Positions 27,123-43,240 are shown, numbered from the stretch's first letter. The stretch: DNA of 64,000 nt from Thauera sedimentorum (GCF_014489115.1 NZ_JACTAH010000002.1:310001-374000); one strand, 5' to 3'. Notes: generated by a model not told the origin, from the sequence alone. Program-made: numbers and translations.

Positions 27123-27145
27123 ACGCCCGGCACATCGCCGGGCGT
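27123..27145. terminator. Hairpin between the AidB-type gene and glmS
   Basis: A 9-bp perfect stem (ACGCCCGGC / GCCGGGCGT) with a five-base loop lies in the 132-base gap of two converging genes. There is no T-run on either strand. It could serve both genes as a transcript end. Confidence 0.5.
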
Positions 27146-27193
27146 CGTCGATATGCGATAGCGAAGACGCCTGAACGCTCCGCCGGGCGAGGC

Positions 27194-29023
27194 TCACTCC
27201 ACCGTTACGGATTTGGCCAGGTTGCGCGGCTTGTCGACATCCGTCCCCTTCACCAGCGCCGCGTGATACGACAGCAGCTGCAGCGGGATGACGTGCAGCA
27301 CAGGGGAGAGCATGCCGTAGTGCTCCGGCATGTGCAGGATGTGCACGCCCTCGGATTCCGGGATCTCGCTGCCGGCGTCGGCGAACACGTAGAGTTCGCC
27401 GCCGCGCGCGCGCACTTCCTGCAGGTTGGACTTGAGCTTCTCCAGCAGCTCGTCGGCCGGGGCGACGGCGATCACCGGCATGTCGCGGTCGACCAGCGCC
27501 AGCGGGCCGTGCTTGAGTTCGCCGGCGGCGTAGGCTTCGGCGTGAATGTAGGAGATCTCCTTCAGCTTGAGCGCGCCTTCCATGGCGATCGGCCAGTGGC
27601 GGCCGCGGCCGAGGAAGAGCGCGTGCTGCTTGGCGGCGAAGCGCTGCGCCCAGCGTTCGATCTCCGGTTCGAGTTCCAGCACCTTCTGCACAGCCACCGG
27701 CAGGTGGCGCAGGCCCTGCAGGTGGCGCGCCTCGTCCTCGGCCGACAGGCGGCCGGCGAGCTTGGCGAGCGTGAGGGTGAGCAGCGCGAGCGCGGCGAGC
27801 TGGGTGGTGAAGGCCTTGGTGGAGGCCACGCCGATCTCCGGGCCGGCGCGGGTGATGAAGCGCAGGCTGGCTTCGCGCACGATGGCGGATTCGGGCACGT
27901 TGCAGATCGCCAGCGTGCGGCTCATGCCGAGCGCGGTGGCGTGCTTGAGCGCGGCCAGGGTGTCGGCGGTCTCGCCCGACTGGGAGATGACCACCACCAG
28001 GGTGTCGGGGTCGGGCACGGACTCGCGGTAGCGGTACTCGCTGGCGATTTCCACCGCGCAGGGCAGCCTGGCGACCGATTCCAGCCAGTAACGCGCGACC
28101 AGGCCGGCGTGATAGCTGGTGCCGCAGGCGATGACCAGCACGCGCTTCACCCCGGCGAACACTTCCGGCGCACGGGCGCCAAAGAGTTGCGCCGCCACCG
28201 AGCCGCCGCCGGCGATGGTTTCCAGCGTGTTGGCCAGCGCCTGGGGCTGCTCGAAGATTTCCTTCTGCATGTAGTGGCGGAACTGGCCCAGCTCCACCGC
28301 GTCGGCCGACAGGCTGGACACGTGGACCTCGCGCTCCACCGCGCTGCCGTCCGGGCGCACGATGCGGTAGCCGGCCAGGCGCAGTTCGGCCACGTCGCCG
28401 TCTTCCAGGTAGACCACCTTGCGGGTGACCTGCAGCAGCGCGGCGGTATCGGAGGCGGCGTACATGCCCTCCTCGCCCACGCCGAGCAGCAGCGGTGCGC
28501 CACTGCGCGCGACCACCAGGCGATCCGGCTCGGCCTCGGCGACCACGCCGATGGCGTAGGCACCGGAGAGCTCGTTGGAGGCCTGGCGCACGGCGTCGAA
28601 CAGGTCTGCGCCGGCGGTGAGCTTGCTGTGGATCAGGTGGGCGATCGCTTCGGTGTCGGTGTCGGACTCGAACACGTAGCCATTGGCCTGCAGCGCGCCC
28701 TTGATGGCCTCGAAGTTCTCGATGATGCCGTTATGCACCACCGCCAGCCCGCCGGAGATGTGCGGATGGGCGTTGCGCTCGGAGGGCACGCCGTGGGTGG
28801 CCCAGCGGGTGTGGGCGATGCCGATGCGGGCGCTGGCGCCGTCGCCGGCAGCAAGCGCGGCGAGGTCGGCCACCCGGCCGGCCGAGCGCAGCCGGCGCAG
28901 GCGGCCGTCGGCGATGACCGCCAGGCCGGCGGAATCGTAGCCGCGGTACTCGAGCTTGCGCAGGCCTTCGAGCAGGACCGGCACGATGTCGGCGGTGGAG
29001 ATGGCAGTGACGATGCCGCACAT
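27194..29023 (-). CDS. glmS: Glutamine-fructose-6-phosphate aminotransferase (isomerising)
   Basis: Makes glucosamine-6-phosphate from fructose-6-phosphate and glutamine, the first step to UDP-GlcNAc for peptidoglycan and lipopolysaccharide. The 609 residues are full length. The product starts [10 protein letters not shown] with the catalytic Cys after Met. The glutaminase domain holds [18 protein letters not shown]. Two SIS domains follow ([38 protein letters not shown]), and the terminus is KSVTVE. Two bases separate it from the glmU stop; its ribosome-binding site (AGGAG) lies in the end of glmU. No glmS ribozyme is seen upstream. Confidence 0.98.
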   Translation of the reverse strand: MCGIVTAISTADIVPVLLEGLRKLEYRGYDSAGLAVIADGRLRRLRSAGRVADLAALAAGDGASARIGIAHTRWATHGVPSERNAHPHISGGLAVVHNGIIENFEAIKGALQANGYVFESDTDTEAIAHLIHSKLTAGADLFDAVRQASNELSGAYAIGVVAEAEPDRLVVARSGAPLLLGVGEEGMYAASDTAALLQVTRKVVYLEDGDVAELRLAGYRIVRPDGSAVEREVHVSSLSADAVELGQFRHYMQKEIFEQPQALANTLETIAGGGSVAAQLFGARAPEVFAGVKRVLVIACGTSYHAGLVARYWLESVARLPCAVEIASEYRYRESVPDPDTLVVVISQSGETADTLAALKHATALGMSRTLAICNVPESAIVREASLRFITRAGPEIGVASTKAFTTQLAALALLTLTLAKLAGRLSAEDEARHLQGLRHLPVAVQKVLELEPEIERWAQRFAAKQHALFLGRGRHWPIAMEGALKLKEISYIHAEAYAAGELKHGPLALVDRDMPVIAVAPADELLEKLKSNLQEVRARGGELYVFADAGSEIPESEGVHILHMPEHYGMLSPVLHVIPLQLLSYHAALVKGTDVDKPRNLAKSVTVE

Positions 29024-29025
29024 GG

Positions 29026-30393
29026 TCAGGCTCCTTGCTTGTTCTTGACCGGCCGCTGCCAGCCGGCGAGGCTTACTTGCTTGGCGCGCGACACGGTGAG
29101 CTGCCCGGCCGGCGCGTCCTTGGTGAGGGTGGTGCCGGCGCCCAGGGTGGCGCCGCGGCCGACCCGCACCGGGGCGACGAGCTGGGTATCGGAGCCGATG
29201 AAGACCTCGTCCTCAATCACCGTGCGGTACTTGTTGGCGCCGTCGTAGTTGCAGGTGATGGTGCCGGCGCCGATGTTCACCCGGCTGCCGACGTCGGCGT
29301 CGCCCACGTAGGCCAGGTGGTTGGCCTTGGAATGGTCGGCGATGCGGCTGTTCTTCACTTCGACGAAGTTGCCCAGGTGCACGTCCGCGCCCAGCTCGGT
29401 GCCCGGGCGGGTGCGCGCGTAGGGGCCGATCACGCAGGCTTCGCCCATGCGGGTGGATTCGACGTGGGAGAAGGGCGCGATGCGGCTGCCCTGCCCGATG
29501 ACCGCATCGCGGATCACGCAGTTGGCACCGATGCGCACGCCGTCGGCCAGTTCAACGCGGCCTTCGAAGACGCAATTGACGTCGATCTCGACGTCGCGCC
29601 CGCAGACCAGTTCGCCGCGCACGTCGAGGCGGGCCGGGTCGATCAGGGTGACGCCCTCGTCCATCAGGCGGTCGGCGATGTTGCGCTGATGGAGGCGTTC
29701 GAGCTCGGCAAGCTGCGGCTTGCTGTTCACGCCCAGGGTCTCCCAGACGGCGTCCGGCTGCTCGGTGACCACCTCGACGCCGTCGGCCACCGCCAGGCCG
29801 ATGATGTCGGTGAGGTAGTACTCGCCCTGGGCGTTGGCGTTGCCGATACGCCCGAGCCAGTCGCGCAGGCGGGCGACCGGAGCGACCAGGATGCCGGTGT
29901 TGACCTCGCGCACTTCGCGCTCGGCGGCGCTGGCATCCTTCTGTTCGACGATGCGGGTGACACGCCCGTCGGCGTCGCGCAGGATGCGGCCATAGCCGGT
30001 GGGGTCGTCAAGCTCGACGGTGAGCAGCGCGAGACGCGTCTCGCCTGCCGCAGCGCACAGCCGGCGCAGCGTGGCGGCGCCGATCAGCGGTACGTCACCA
30101 TAGAGCACCAGCGCGGTGTCGCCGTCGGTAAGCTGCGGCAGCGCCTGCTGCACCGCGTGGCCGGTGCCGAGCTGCTCGGCCTGCAGCGCCCAGGCGAGGT
30201 CGGGGGCGTCGAGCCGTTCGCGCACGGTTTCGCCGCCGTGGCCGTACACCACGCAGATGCGCGCGGCCTGCAGGCTGCGCGCGGTATCGAGCACGTGCGC
30301 CAGCAGCGGGCGCCCGGCGATCGGCTGCAGCACCTTGGGCAGCGCGGAACGCATGCGCTTGCCCTGCCCGGCGGCAAGAACGACCACTTCCAT
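29026..30393 (-). CDS. glmU: Bifunctional GlcNAc-1-phosphate uridyltransferase / glucosamine-1-phosphate acetyltransferase
   Basis: Makes UDP-GlcNAc from glucosamine-1-phosphate, acetyl-CoA and UTP; cytoplasmic trimer. The 455 residues carry an N-terminal uridyltransferase domain ([36 protein letters not shown]) and a C-terminal left-handed beta-helix acetyltransferase ([33 protein letters not shown]). It is first in a glmU-glmS pair. The start ATG at 30393 has GGAG upstream. The 183-base divergent region ahead contains the promoter of the MaoC-phosphotransacetylase gene. Confidence 0.98.
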   Translation of the reverse strand: MEVVVLAAGQGKRMRSALPKVLQPIAGRPLLAHVLDTARSLQAARICVVYGHGGETVRERLDAPDLAWALQAEQLGTGHAVQQALPQLTDGDTALVLYGDVPLIGAATLRRLCAAAGETRLALLTVELDDPTGYGRILRDADGRVTRIVEQKDASAAEREVREVNTGILVAPVARLRDWLGRIGNANAQGEYYLTDIIGLAVADGVEVVTEQPDAVWETLGVNSKPQLAELERLHQRNIADRLMDEGVTLIDPARLDVRGELVCGRDVEIDVNCVFEGRVELADGVRIGANCVIRDAVIGQGSRIAPFSHVESTRMGEACVIGPYARTRPGTELGADVHLGNFVEVKNSRIADHSKANHLAYVGDADVGSRVNIGAGTITCNYDGANKYRTVIEDEVFIGSDTQLVAPVRVGRGATLGAGTTLTKDAPAGQLTVSRAKQVSLAGWQRPVKNKQGA

Positions 30394-30500
30394 GAGAACT
30401 CCGGGGACGTCGGGGAAACGGCGGCGATTCTAACATCGCCCCCTCCGGCACCGGCGCGGACGTGTTACACGAAGTTCATGTTGCACTGCACACATTCGTT

Positions 30501-30539
30501 GACCATTGTCTAATGATGGTCATTGATCGTGGTTAGAAT
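30501..30539 (+). promoter_or_regulatory. Promoter region of the MaoC-phosphotransacetylase gene with inverted repeat
   Basis: GACCAT (30501-30506) and ATGGTC (30516-30521) form a 6-bp dyad with a nine-base spacer. TAGAAT (30534-30539, five of six -10 matches) lies 37 bases before the ATG. The -35 at proper spacing is weak and overlaps the dyad, which could be an activator or repressor site. Confidence 0.4.
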
Positions 30540-30576
30540 CGTCCTGTCGCAACGCTTACAGATAGCCGGAGCCCCC

Positions 30577-31989
30577 ATGGAGCACGCAGTCCAGCAGTTC
30601 ATCCAGAACCGTACCTTCGACGAGATCCAGGTGGGCGATTTCGCCCAGCTGGTCCGCACCCTCAAGCCCGAGGACATCCACCTGTTCGCGGTGATGTCCG
30701 GTGACGTCAATCCCACCCACGTCGATCCCGAGTTCGCCCGCTCCAGCCAGTTCCGCGAGGTGGTCGGCCACAGCATGTGGGGCAGCACGCTGATCTCCAC
30801 CGTGCTCGGCACCGAGTTCCCCGGCCCGGGCACCGTATACGTGTCGCAAGGCCTCAACTTCTGGCGGCCGATCACCATCGGCGACACGCTGACCATCACC
30901 GTGACCTGCCACGAGAAGTACGAGCACAACCACCACATCGTGTTCGACTGCCTGGCGGTGAACCAGGACGGGCTCAAGGTGATCGACGGCACCGCCGAGG
31001 TGCTGGCGCCCACCGAGAAGATCAAGCGCACGCGGGTGAATCTGCCCGAGGTGCACATCTCCGATCGCGAGCTGCGCTACAGCCATCTGCTGTCGGTGAG
31101 TTCGGGCCTGTCGCCGATTCCGATCGCGGTGGCCCACCCGTGCGACGCCGAATCCCTGCGCGGCCCCATCCAGGCCGCACGTGCCGGGCTGGTCGAGCCC
31201 ATCCTGGTCGGCCCGGAAGCCAAGATCCGCGCGGTAGCCGAAGAGCACGACATCGACATCCGCGGTTTCCGCATCGTCGATGTGCCGCACAGCCATGCCG
31301 CGGCCGAGGCCGCCGTGGCGCTGTGCCGCGACGGCGGCGCTGAGGCGCTGATGAAGGGTTCGCTGCACACCGACGAACTGATGAGCGCGGTGATCTCCAA
31401 GGAAGGCGGCCTGCGCACCGCGCGTCGCATCAGCCATGTGTTCCTGGCCGACGTGCCCACCTACCCACATCCGCTGATGATCACCGACGCGGCGATCAAC
31501 ATCGAGCCCTCGCTGGAAACCAAGGTCGACATCATCCAGAACGCCATCGACCTGGCCCACGTGCTCGGCCTGGCCGAACCCAAGGTGGCCATCCTGTCGG
31601 CAGTGGAGACCGTCACGCCCAAGATCCGCTCCACCATCGAGGCGGCCGCGCTGTGCAAGATGGCCGACCGTGGCCAGATCAAGGGCGGCCTGCTCGACGG
31701 CCCGCTGGCCTTCGACAACGCGGTGTCGCTGGTCGCCGCCAAGACCAAGGGCATCCGCTCCGCAGTCGCCGGCAACGCCGACATCCTGGTGGTGCCGGAT
31801 CTGGAGTCCGGCAACATGGTCGCGAAGCAGCTCGAATACCTGGCCGATGCACTGATGGCCGGCGTGGTGCTGGGCGCGCGCGTGCCCATCGTGCTGACCA
31901 GCCGCGCCGACACCGCTGAGACGCGCGCGGCATCCTGCGCCATCGTCCAGCTGATGGCCCACCGCAAGCGGGAGGCCATGCTCGGATGA
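30577..31989 (+). CDS. Fusion of MaoC-like enoyl-CoA hydratase and phosphate acetyl/butyryl transferase
   Basis: A 470-residue two-domain enzyme. Residues about 10-150 are a MaoC/PhaJ-like hot-dog hydratase (FAVMSGDVNPTHVDPEFARS, with the hydratase Asp and His). About 165-465 is a phosphate acetyl/butyryl transferase (IPIAVAHPCDAESLRGPIQA, ALMKGSLHTDELMSAVISKE, GGLLDGPLAFDNAVS). This fusion occurs in other proteobacteria, usually with ackA. The second domain interconverts acyl-CoA and acyl-phosphate. The start at 30577 has GGAG upstream. Its stop overlaps the ackA start (ATGA). Confidence 0.92.
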   Translation: MEHAVQQFIQNRTFDEIQVGDFAQLVRTLKPEDIHLFAVMSGDVNPTHVDPEFARSSQFREVVGHSMWGSTLISTVLGTEFPGPGTVYVSQGLNFWRPITIGDTLTITVTCHEKYEHNHHIVFDCLAVNQDGLKVIDGTAEVLAPTEKIKRTRVNLPEVHISDRELRYSHLLSVSSGLSPIPIAVAHPCDAESLRGPIQAARAGLVEPILVGPEAKIRAVAEEHDIDIRGFRIVDVPHSHAAAEAAVALCRDGGAEALMKGSLHTDELMSAVISKEGGLRTARRISHVFLADVPTYPHPLMITDAAINIEPSLETKVDIIQNAIDLAHVLGLAEPKVAILSAVETVTPKIRSTIEAAALCKMADRGQIKGGLLDGPLAFDNAVSLVAAKTKGIRSAVAGNADILVVPDLESGNMVAKQLEYLADALMAGVVLGARVPIVLTSRADTAETRAASCAIVQLMAHRKREAMLG

Positions 31990-33170
31990 AGGCCATCCTC
32001 GTTCTCAACGCCGGATCGAGCAGCCTGAAGTTCGCGCTGTTCGCCACCGAGCCGGCCCTGGCCGAGCAGCCGGCGCTGGCCGGGCAGATCGAAGGCATCG
32101 GCGCCACGCCTGAACTGTCCGCCCGCGACGCCGCCGGCAAGCGCTACCAGGAGCCGGTGACCACCACCGGCGAGCAGGCCGAACAGCATCGCGACGCGCT
32201 CACCCATCTGTTCCGCTGGCTGGCCGCGCACAACCCGGACCTGGAGATCGTCGCCGCCGGCCATCGCGTGGTGCATGGCGGCGAACGCTACAGCGCCCCG
32301 GTGCGCCTGAGCGAGGCGGTGCTGCGCGAACTCGACGAGTTCGTGCCGCTCGCCCCGCTGCACCAGCCGCACAACCTGCGTGCGGTACGCGCGGTGGCGG
32401 CGCTGCTGCCCGAGATCCCGCAGGTGGGCTGCTTCGACACCGCCTTCCACCGCACCCAGCCGGCGCTCGCTCAGGCCTTCGCGCTGCCGCGCGCGATCAG
32501 CGCCGAAGGCGTCAAACGCTACGGCTTCCACGGGCTGTCCTACGACTACGTCGCCCGCCAGCTGCCCGAGGTGGTCGGCGAGCGCGCCAGCGGCGCGGTG
32601 GTGATTGCCCATCTGGGCAACGGTGCGTCGATGTGCGCGCTGCGCGACGGCAAGAGCGTGGCCTCGACCATGGGCTTCACCGCGGTCGAGGGCCTGATGA
32701 TGGGCACCCGCACCGGCAGCCTGGACCCCGGCGTTCTGCTCTACCTGATGGAGCAGAAGGGCATGGACGCCAAGGCGCTGACCAAGCTGCTCTACAAGGA
32801 ATCCGGCCTGCTGGGCGTGTCCGGCATCAGCCAGGACATGCGCACCCTGCTCGCCTCGCCGGCCCCGGAGGCCAAGGAGGCGGTGGATCTGTTCTGCTAC
32901 CGCATCGCGCGCGAGCTCGGTTCGCTGGCCGCGGCGGCCGGCGGTCTCGATGCGCTGGTGTTCACCGGCGGCATCGGCGAGCACGCCGCGCCCGTGCGCG
33001 CCAAGGTGGCCGAGATGGCCGCCTGGCTGGGCGTGGACATCGACGTCTCAGCCAACGATGCGCAACAACTGCGCATCGACAGCGCCGACAGCCGGGTAGC
33101 CGTGGCAGTGGTGCCGACCAACGAGGAAGGCATGATCGCGCGCTATACGATGGAGCTGCTCGGTCGCTGA
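31986..33170 (+). CDS. ackA: Acetate kinase
   Basis: Interconverts acetate and acetyl-phosphate with ATP. The 394-residue product is full length, with VLNAGSSSLKFALF at the start, VVHGGERY, GCFDTAFHRTQP, RYGFHGLSYDYVARQLP, VIAHLGNGASMCALRDGKSV and VFTGGIGEHAAPVRAK. The start overlaps the stop of the MaoC-phosphotransacetylase gene, so acetyl-CoA to acetate conversion is encoded in one unit. A hairpin 15 bases downstream probably ends the transcript. Confidence 0.97.
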   Translation: MKAILVLNAGSSSLKFALFATEPALAEQPALAGQIEGIGATPELSARDAAGKRYQEPVTTTGEQAEQHRDALTHLFRWLAAHNPDLEIVAAGHRVVHGGERYSAPVRLSEAVLRELDEFVPLAPLHQPHNLRAVRAVAALLPEIPQVGCFDTAFHRTQPALAQAFALPRAISAEGVKRYGFHGLSYDYVARQLPEVVGERASGAVVIAHLGNGASMCALRDGKSVASTMGFTAVEGLMMGTRTGSLDPGVLLYLMEQKGMDAKALTKLLYKESGLLGVSGISQDMRTLLASPAPEAKEAVDLFCYRIARELGSLAAAAGGLDALVFTGGIGEHAAPVRAKVAEMAAWLGVDIDVSANDAQQLRIDSADSRVAVAVVPTNEEGMIARYTMELLGR

Positions 33171-33184
33171 AGCTCCATGAAACC

Positions 33185-33206
33185 GGCCGCGGCCCCCGCC
33201 GCGGCC
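33185..33206. terminator. Hairpin between converging ackA and the TauE-type gene
   Basis: An 8-bp GC-only stem (GGCCGCGG / CCGCGGCC) with a six-base loop lies 15 bases after the ackA stop and 11 before the stop of the opposing gene. It has no T-run; it may act as a shared transcript end. Confidence 0.5.
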
Positions 33207-33216
33207 GACGTTCGGC

Positions 33217-33972
33217 TCAGACCAGCGCGTCCCACAACAGCTTGATGCCCGACAGGCCCAGCGCCGCGGTGGAGAACAGGTAGAAGGGGCGCTCAGGGAT
33301 ACGCTTGAGCAGATGCATGCCCAGCCAGACGCCGAGCGGCACCAGCGGCAGCAGCACGGCCGACATCAGCAGAGTGTCGGTGCGGAACAGCCCGAGGCCG
33401 AGGTAGAAGGGCAGCTTGGCCAGGTTGATCGCCGCGAAGAAGAACACCGTGGTGGCGACGAAGCGCTCGCGCGGCAGGCCGCGCCCCAGCAGGTAGATCA
33501 GCAAGGGCGGCCCGCCCGCATGCGCCAGCGTGCTGGTGAAGCCCGCGCCCGCGCCGCACAGCCAGGCCCAGGCGGGCGATGGCGCAGGGCTGCCCTCGCC
33601 GCTCACGCTTACCCGCCGGAACAGCAGGCGGTGGGCGGCAAACGCCACCGAGATCGCCCCGAGCACGCCGACCACCACGCGGTCCGGCATGACGCCGAAG
33701 GCCAGCGTACCCAGGCCGATGCCCAGCAGCGCGGCCGGGATCAGCATGCGCAGCTCGCTCCAGGCCGCCTTGCCACGCCACGCGCGGATACCGACGAAGT
33801 CCATCGCGATCAGAATCGGCAGCACCACCGCCACCGCATCGCGCGGCGAGATCCACATCGCCATGAAGGGCACCGCCAGTCCGCCGAGCGCGCCGCCAAG
33901 GCCGGACTTGGAGATGCCGGTGAGCAGGATGGCAATCGCGGTAACGATCCAGCCTGCGAGGTCGAGTCCCAC
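33217..33972 (-). CDS. TauE/SafE family membrane exporter
   Basis: A 251-residue inner-membrane protein of the TauE/SafE (DUF81) family with about eight hydrophobic segments: ILLTGISKSGLGGALGGLAV near the start, a central LCGAGAGFTSTLAHAGGPPL and YLLGRGLPRERFVATTVFFF. Characterised members export sulfite, sulfoacetate or related anions; the substrate here is unknown, as no sulfur gene is adjacent. It lies downstream of gltD on the same strand, past a terminator. Confidence 0.88.
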   Translation of the reverse strand: MGLDLAGWIVTAIAILLTGISKSGLGGALGGLAVPFMAMWISPRDAVAVVLPILIAMDFVGIRAWRGKAAWSELRMLIPAALLGIGLGTLAFGVMPDRVVVGVLGAISVAFAAHRLLFRRVSVSGEGSPAPSPAWAWLCGAGAGFTSTLAHAGGPPLLIYLLGRGLPRERFVATTVFFFAAINLAKLPFYLGLGLFRTDTLLMSAVLLPLVPLGVWLGMHLLKRIPERPFYLFSTAALGLSGIKLLWDALV

Positions 33973-33990
33973 GATAGTCCTCAGCTTCGG

Positions 33991-34022
33991 AAAAAACGAA
34001 GGCGACCCGCAGGCCGCCTTCG
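33991..34022 (-). terminator. Rho-independent terminator of gltBD
   Basis: On the minus strand an 8-bp stem (CGAAGGCG / CGCCTTCG, arms 34015-34022 and 33997-34004) with a ten-base loop is followed by six T (33991-33996), 23 bases after the gltD stop. Confidence 0.85.
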
Positions 34023-34044
34023 CTATCGCCTCAATCCGGCAGGC

Positions 34045-35508
<1,464 letters not shown>

Positions 35509-35509
35509 C

Positions 35510-40183
<4,674 letters not shown>

Positions 40184-40260
40184 CTCGTTCTTCCTCGAAA
40201 CAACACGTTCGCCGGACGAATCCGGCACGAATCAGGCAGCTGCCAGCCGAAGCAATAAAC

Positions 40261-40276
40261 GCACCAAAATAGTGCA
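40261..40276 (-). promoter_or_regulatory. Candidate NtrC-binding site upstream of gltBD
   Basis: On the minus strand TGCACTATTTTGGTGC closely matches the dyad of enterobacterial NtrC (NRI) sites at glnA. It lies 78 bases before gltB and just past the terminator of the upstream operon. No well-spaced sigma-54 promoter (GG-N10-GC) was found between it and gltB, so NtrC might act here on another promoter type or as a repressor. Confidence 0.5.
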
Positions 40277-40282
40277 TCGCGC

Positions 40283-40317
40283 AAAAAAACGCCGGTCCTC
40301 GGGCACCGGCGGTTTTT
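40283..40317 (-). terminator. Rho-independent terminator after dgt
   Basis: A 7-bp stem (CGCCGGT 40290-40296 / ACCGGCG 40305-40311) with an eight-base loop is followed on the minus strand by seven T (40283-40289). The other strand has five T after it, so it could work both ways. It closes the aroK-aroB-dgt transcript before gltB. Confidence 0.85.
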
Positions 40318-40430
40318 GTTGTCGCGCACACAGGCGCCCGCATCTTACTTTTTGCAGAGCGGTCGACGAATATACCCCCCAGCCCTGCATCGTTCAAGAT
40401 TTTTTTGCGCTGCGGCAAATCTATGATCGG

Positions 40431-41555
40431 TCAGTGGATTTCGCCCACCGCGAACAGGCGACGATGTTCCTTGATGGCGTAGCGGTCGGTCATGCCGGCG
40501 ATATAGTCGGCAATGGCGCGCGGCTTGTCATCGCGCGCACGGACCTGATACTGCGGGGGCAGCAGGCGGGGGTCGGCCATGAAGGCACCGAACAGGTCGC
40601 CGATGATGCGCCGCGCCTTGTCGGTCATGCGCAGCACCTGATAGTGGTGGTAGAGACTGTCGCGCAGGAAGACCTTCAGCTCGTGCAGGCGCGGACTCAG
40701 CTCGTCCGAATAGGCCACCAGCCGCGGCGCGGCGCGGACCTCGGCAAGCGTCCGGACCTGCGCTGCGGCGATGTTTGCGCGGGTGCGGGCGATCAGGTCT
40801 AGCACCATCTGGTTGATCATCCGCCGGATGGTCTCGTGGATCAGCCTGCGCCCGCCCAGACCGGGCCAGGCACGCTCGACCTCGCGCCGGTTGTCGGCGA
40901 ATACCGGCACCGCATCGAGTTGCTCCAGGGTGATCAAACCGGAACGCAGCCCGTCATCGACGTCGTGGTTGTTGTAGGCGATCTCGTCCGCAAGGTTGGC
41001 CAGTTGCGCTTCGAGCGAAGGCTGGGTGCCGTCCAGGAACCGCTGACCGAGCTCGCCGAGTTGCGCGGCGTTGGCGCGCGAGCAGTGCTTGAGAATGCCC
41101 TCACGGGTCTCGAAGCTGAGGTTCAGCCCGTCGAAGGCGGCGTAGTGCTCCTCGAGCAGATCGACGGTGCGCAGCGACTGCAGGTTGTGCTCGAAGCCAC
41201 CATGCGCCTTCATGCAGGCGTTGAGCGCCTCCTGCCCGGCGTGACCGAAGGGAGTGTGACCGAGGTCGTGGGCCAGCGCGATCGCCTCGGCGAGATCCTC
41301 GTTGAGCCCGAGAATGCGGGCGATGCTGCGCGAGATCTGCGCCACCTCGATGCTGTGGGTGAGCCGGGTGCGGAAGAGGTCGCCTTCGTGATTGACGAAG
41401 ACCTGGGTCTTGTACTCAAGACGCCGGAAGGCGGTGGAATGCACGATGCGATCGCGGTCGCGCTGGAACTCGCTGCGCTCGGCAGGCGGCGGTTCGGCAT
41501 GCACACGCCCCCGGGAATGGCGCTCATCGACCGCGTAGGGCGCCAGCACACTCAT
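40431..41555 (-). CDS. dgt: dGTPase-like deoxynucleotide triphosphohydrolase
   Basis: A 374-residue HD-domain enzyme of the dGTPase family, class without the long insertions of the Escherichia coli enzyme; hydrolyses dNTPs to nucleoside and triphosphate. Metal ligands are visible in [13 protein letters not shown] (His), [15 protein letters not shown] (His-Asp) and later [16 protein letters not shown]. The start at 41555 overlaps the aroB stop (ATGA); another ATG nine bases upstream lacks this coupling. Linkage to aroKB is common in betaproteobacteria. Confidence 0.93.
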   Translation of the reverse strand: MSVLAPYAVDERHSRGRVHAEPPPAERSEFQRDRDRIVHSTAFRRLEYKTQVFVNHEGDLFRTRLTHSIEVAQISRSIARILGLNEDLAEAIALAHDLGHTPFGHAGQEALNACMKAHGGFEHNLQSLRTVDLLEEHYAAFDGLNLSFETREGILKHCSRANAAQLGELGQRFLDGTQPSLEAQLANLADEIAYNNHDVDDGLRSGLITLEQLDAVPVFADNRREVERAWPGLGGRRLIHETIRRMINQMVLDLIARTRANIAAAQVRTLAEVRAAPRLVAYSDELSPRLHELKVFLRDSLYHHYQVLRMTDKARRIIGDLFGAFMADPRLLPPQYQVRARDDKPRAIADYIAGMTDRYAIKEHRRLFAVGEIH

Positions 41556-42640
41556 GCGCAGCACGCCTCTATGGTGGCGGCAATCTGTTCGCTCGTGGCC
41601 GCGTCGCTCACCACCGAGCTGCCGAGCCCCTTGAGCAGCACCAGGCGCAGACGGCCATCCTCCACCTTTTTGTCATGAGCCATCAGATCGAGGTATCGCG
41701 CCGCGCCCAGCGCCGGCCCCTGCACAGGCAGCCCTGCGCGACGGAACAGCGCCACCGCCCGCTCGAACGCCGCCTCGTCCAGCCAGCCGAGCTTGCACGA
41801 CAGGCGTGCAGCCATGATCGTACCTGCCGCCACGGCCTCGCCATGCAGCCATTCGCCATAGCCGAGCCCGGCTTCGATCGCGTGTCCGAAGGTATGTCCG
41901 AGATTGAGCAGGGCGCGCTCGCCGCGCTCGGTTTCGTCGGCGGCCACCACCTCGGCCTTGTTGCGACAGGAGCGCTCGATGGCGTAGGCGAGCGACGCGG
42001 GGTCGCGATCGAGGAGGCGTTCGAGGTTCGCTTCCAGCCATTCGAAGAAGGCGAGGTCGCGAATCAGGCCGTACTTGATGACCTCGGCCACTCCCGCCTT
42101 CAGTTCGCGCTCGGGCAGGGTGTCGAGCGTGGCCGTGTCCGCTATCACCAGCCGGGGCTGGTAGAAGGCGCCGATCATGTTTTTGCCCAGCGGGTGGTTG
42201 ATGGCAGTCTTGCCACCCACCGAGGAATCGACCTGCGAGAGCAGCGTCGTCGGCACCTGGATGAATGGCATGCCGCGCTGATAGGTGGCCGCGGCGAACC
42301 CGGCCATGTCGCCCACCACCCCGCCCCCCAACGCGATCAGCGTGGTCGAGCGTTCGCAACGCGAAGTCAGCAAGGCATCGAATATCAGATTGAGCGTCTG
42401 CCAATCCTTGTACGCCTCGCCATCGGGCAGCACCACTGCAGCGGTGCGCACGCCATTCGCCTGCAGCCCCCGTTCAAGGCGCTCGAGATAGAGCGGTCCG
42501 ACCCGGTCGTTGGTGACGATGGCCACCCGCGGGCTCTTGAGCCGGGCGAGGATCAGAGACGGGTCGTCGAGCAGGCCGCGTCCAATGTGAATGGGATAGC
42601 TGCGGTCGCCGAGCGCGACATCGAGGGTATGCATGGTCAT
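41552..42640 (-). CDS. aroB: 3-dehydroquinate synthase
   Basis: Second step of the shikimate pathway; NAD- and metal-dependent. The 362-residue product is full length, with [18 protein letters not shown], the NAD-binding [40 protein letters not shown] and the metal-site [20 protein letters not shown]. It overlaps both neighbours: its start with the aroK stop and its stop with the dgt start, each by ATGA, so the three genes are translated in a coupled way. Confidence 0.97.
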   Translation of the reverse strand: MTMHTLDVALGDRSYPIHIGRGLLDDPSLILARLKSPRVAIVTNDRVGPLYLERLERGLQANGVRTAAVVLPDGEAYKDWQTLNLIFDALLTSRCERSTTLIALGGGVVGDMAGFAAATYQRGMPFIQVPTTLLSQVDSSVGGKTAINHPLGKNMIGAFYQPRLVIADTATLDTLPERELKAGVAEVIKYGLIRDLAFFEWLEANLERLLDRDPASLAYAIERSCRNKAEVVAADETERGERALLNLGHTFGHAIEAGLGYGEWLHGEAVAAGTIMAARLSCKLGWLDEAAFERAVALFRRAGLPVQGPALGAARYLDLMAHDKKVEDGRLRLVLLKGLGSSVVSDAATSEQIAATIEACCA

Positions 42641-43152
42641 TTCTCGCAGGTCTCGAGAGCTTTCTGGATCTGCCGCACCGTCCCGCCGGGGTTGCCCCGG
42701 CCGCCATCTACGATGATGTCGGCGATTTCTCGATATAGGGGATCGCGCTGGCGGTACAAGGTGGCAATGTGCTCGCGAGGGTTCGGCACCTGAAGCAGGG
42801 GCCGGTTGCGGTCATTGCGGGTCCGCTCCCATAGCACCTGCGGCGGTACGTTGAGGTATACGATCACACCGCGTTCCGCGAGCATGGCACGATTTGCGGG
42901 ATCAAGTACCGCACCTCCGCCAGTAGCGATTACTACGCCTTTCACGCGGGTCAGTTCATCGATGACCTGGGTCTCGCGTCGACGAAAGCCCTCCTCCCCC
43001 TCGATCTCGAAAATGGTGGGAATCTTAACGCCGGTACGCGCTTCGATTTCGTGATCGCAGTCAACGAAGCGCATGTCGCAACGCCTCGCCAGTTCACGTC
43101 CGATGGTGGTTTTACCGGCGCCCATCATGCCGATCAGAACGATTCGATCCAC
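42637..43152 (-). CDS. aroK: Shikimate kinase
   Basis: Phosphorylates shikimate at O3. The 171-residue product has the P-loop [17 protein letters not shown], the shikimate-binding [20 protein letters not shown] with [10 protein letters not shown], the ATGGGAVLD motif and a lid with [10 protein letters not shown]. It follows pilQ by 88 bases on the same strand, in the common pilQ-aroK-aroB order. A nested hairpin separates it from pilQ. Confidence 0.97.
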   Translation of the reverse strand: MDRIVLIGMMGAGKTTIGRELARRCDMRFVDCDHEIEARTGVKIPTIFEIEGEEGFRRRETQVIDELTRVKGVVIATGGGAVLDPANRAMLAERGVIVYLNVPPQVLWERTRNDRNRPLLQVPNPREHIATLYRQRDPLYREIADIIVDGGRGNPGGTVRQIQKALETCEK

Positions 43153-43176
43153 GCAAATGTCGTACAGTTTGGAAGC

Positions 43177-43221
43177 ACAGGGGCCGGAGATCCATCAATA
43201 AGATGGAACCCCAGCCCCTGT
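43177..43221 (-). other. Nested hairpin between pilQ and aroK
   Basis: Outer arms ACAGGGGC (43177-43184) and GCCCCTGT (43214-43221) enclose an inner stem CCATC (43192-43196) / GATGG (43202-43206). There is no T-run on the minus strand after it, so read-through from pilQ into aroK is likely. The structure may mark an RNA processing or stability point between the two functional blocks. Confidence 0.55.
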
Positions 43222-43240
43222 CTTGGCAGTAATGGATTGA

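Noticed and set aside
27024..29023. Possible glmS-type ribozyme or riboswitch upstream of glmS
   Set aside because: glmS starts two bases after glmU, leaving no room for a leader, and no such structure is seen.
40191..40250. Sigma-54 promoter between the NtrC-like site and gltB
   Set aside because: GG and GC elements were checked (for example around CTGGCAGCTGCC), but none has the required 10-base spacing with a good TTGC element.
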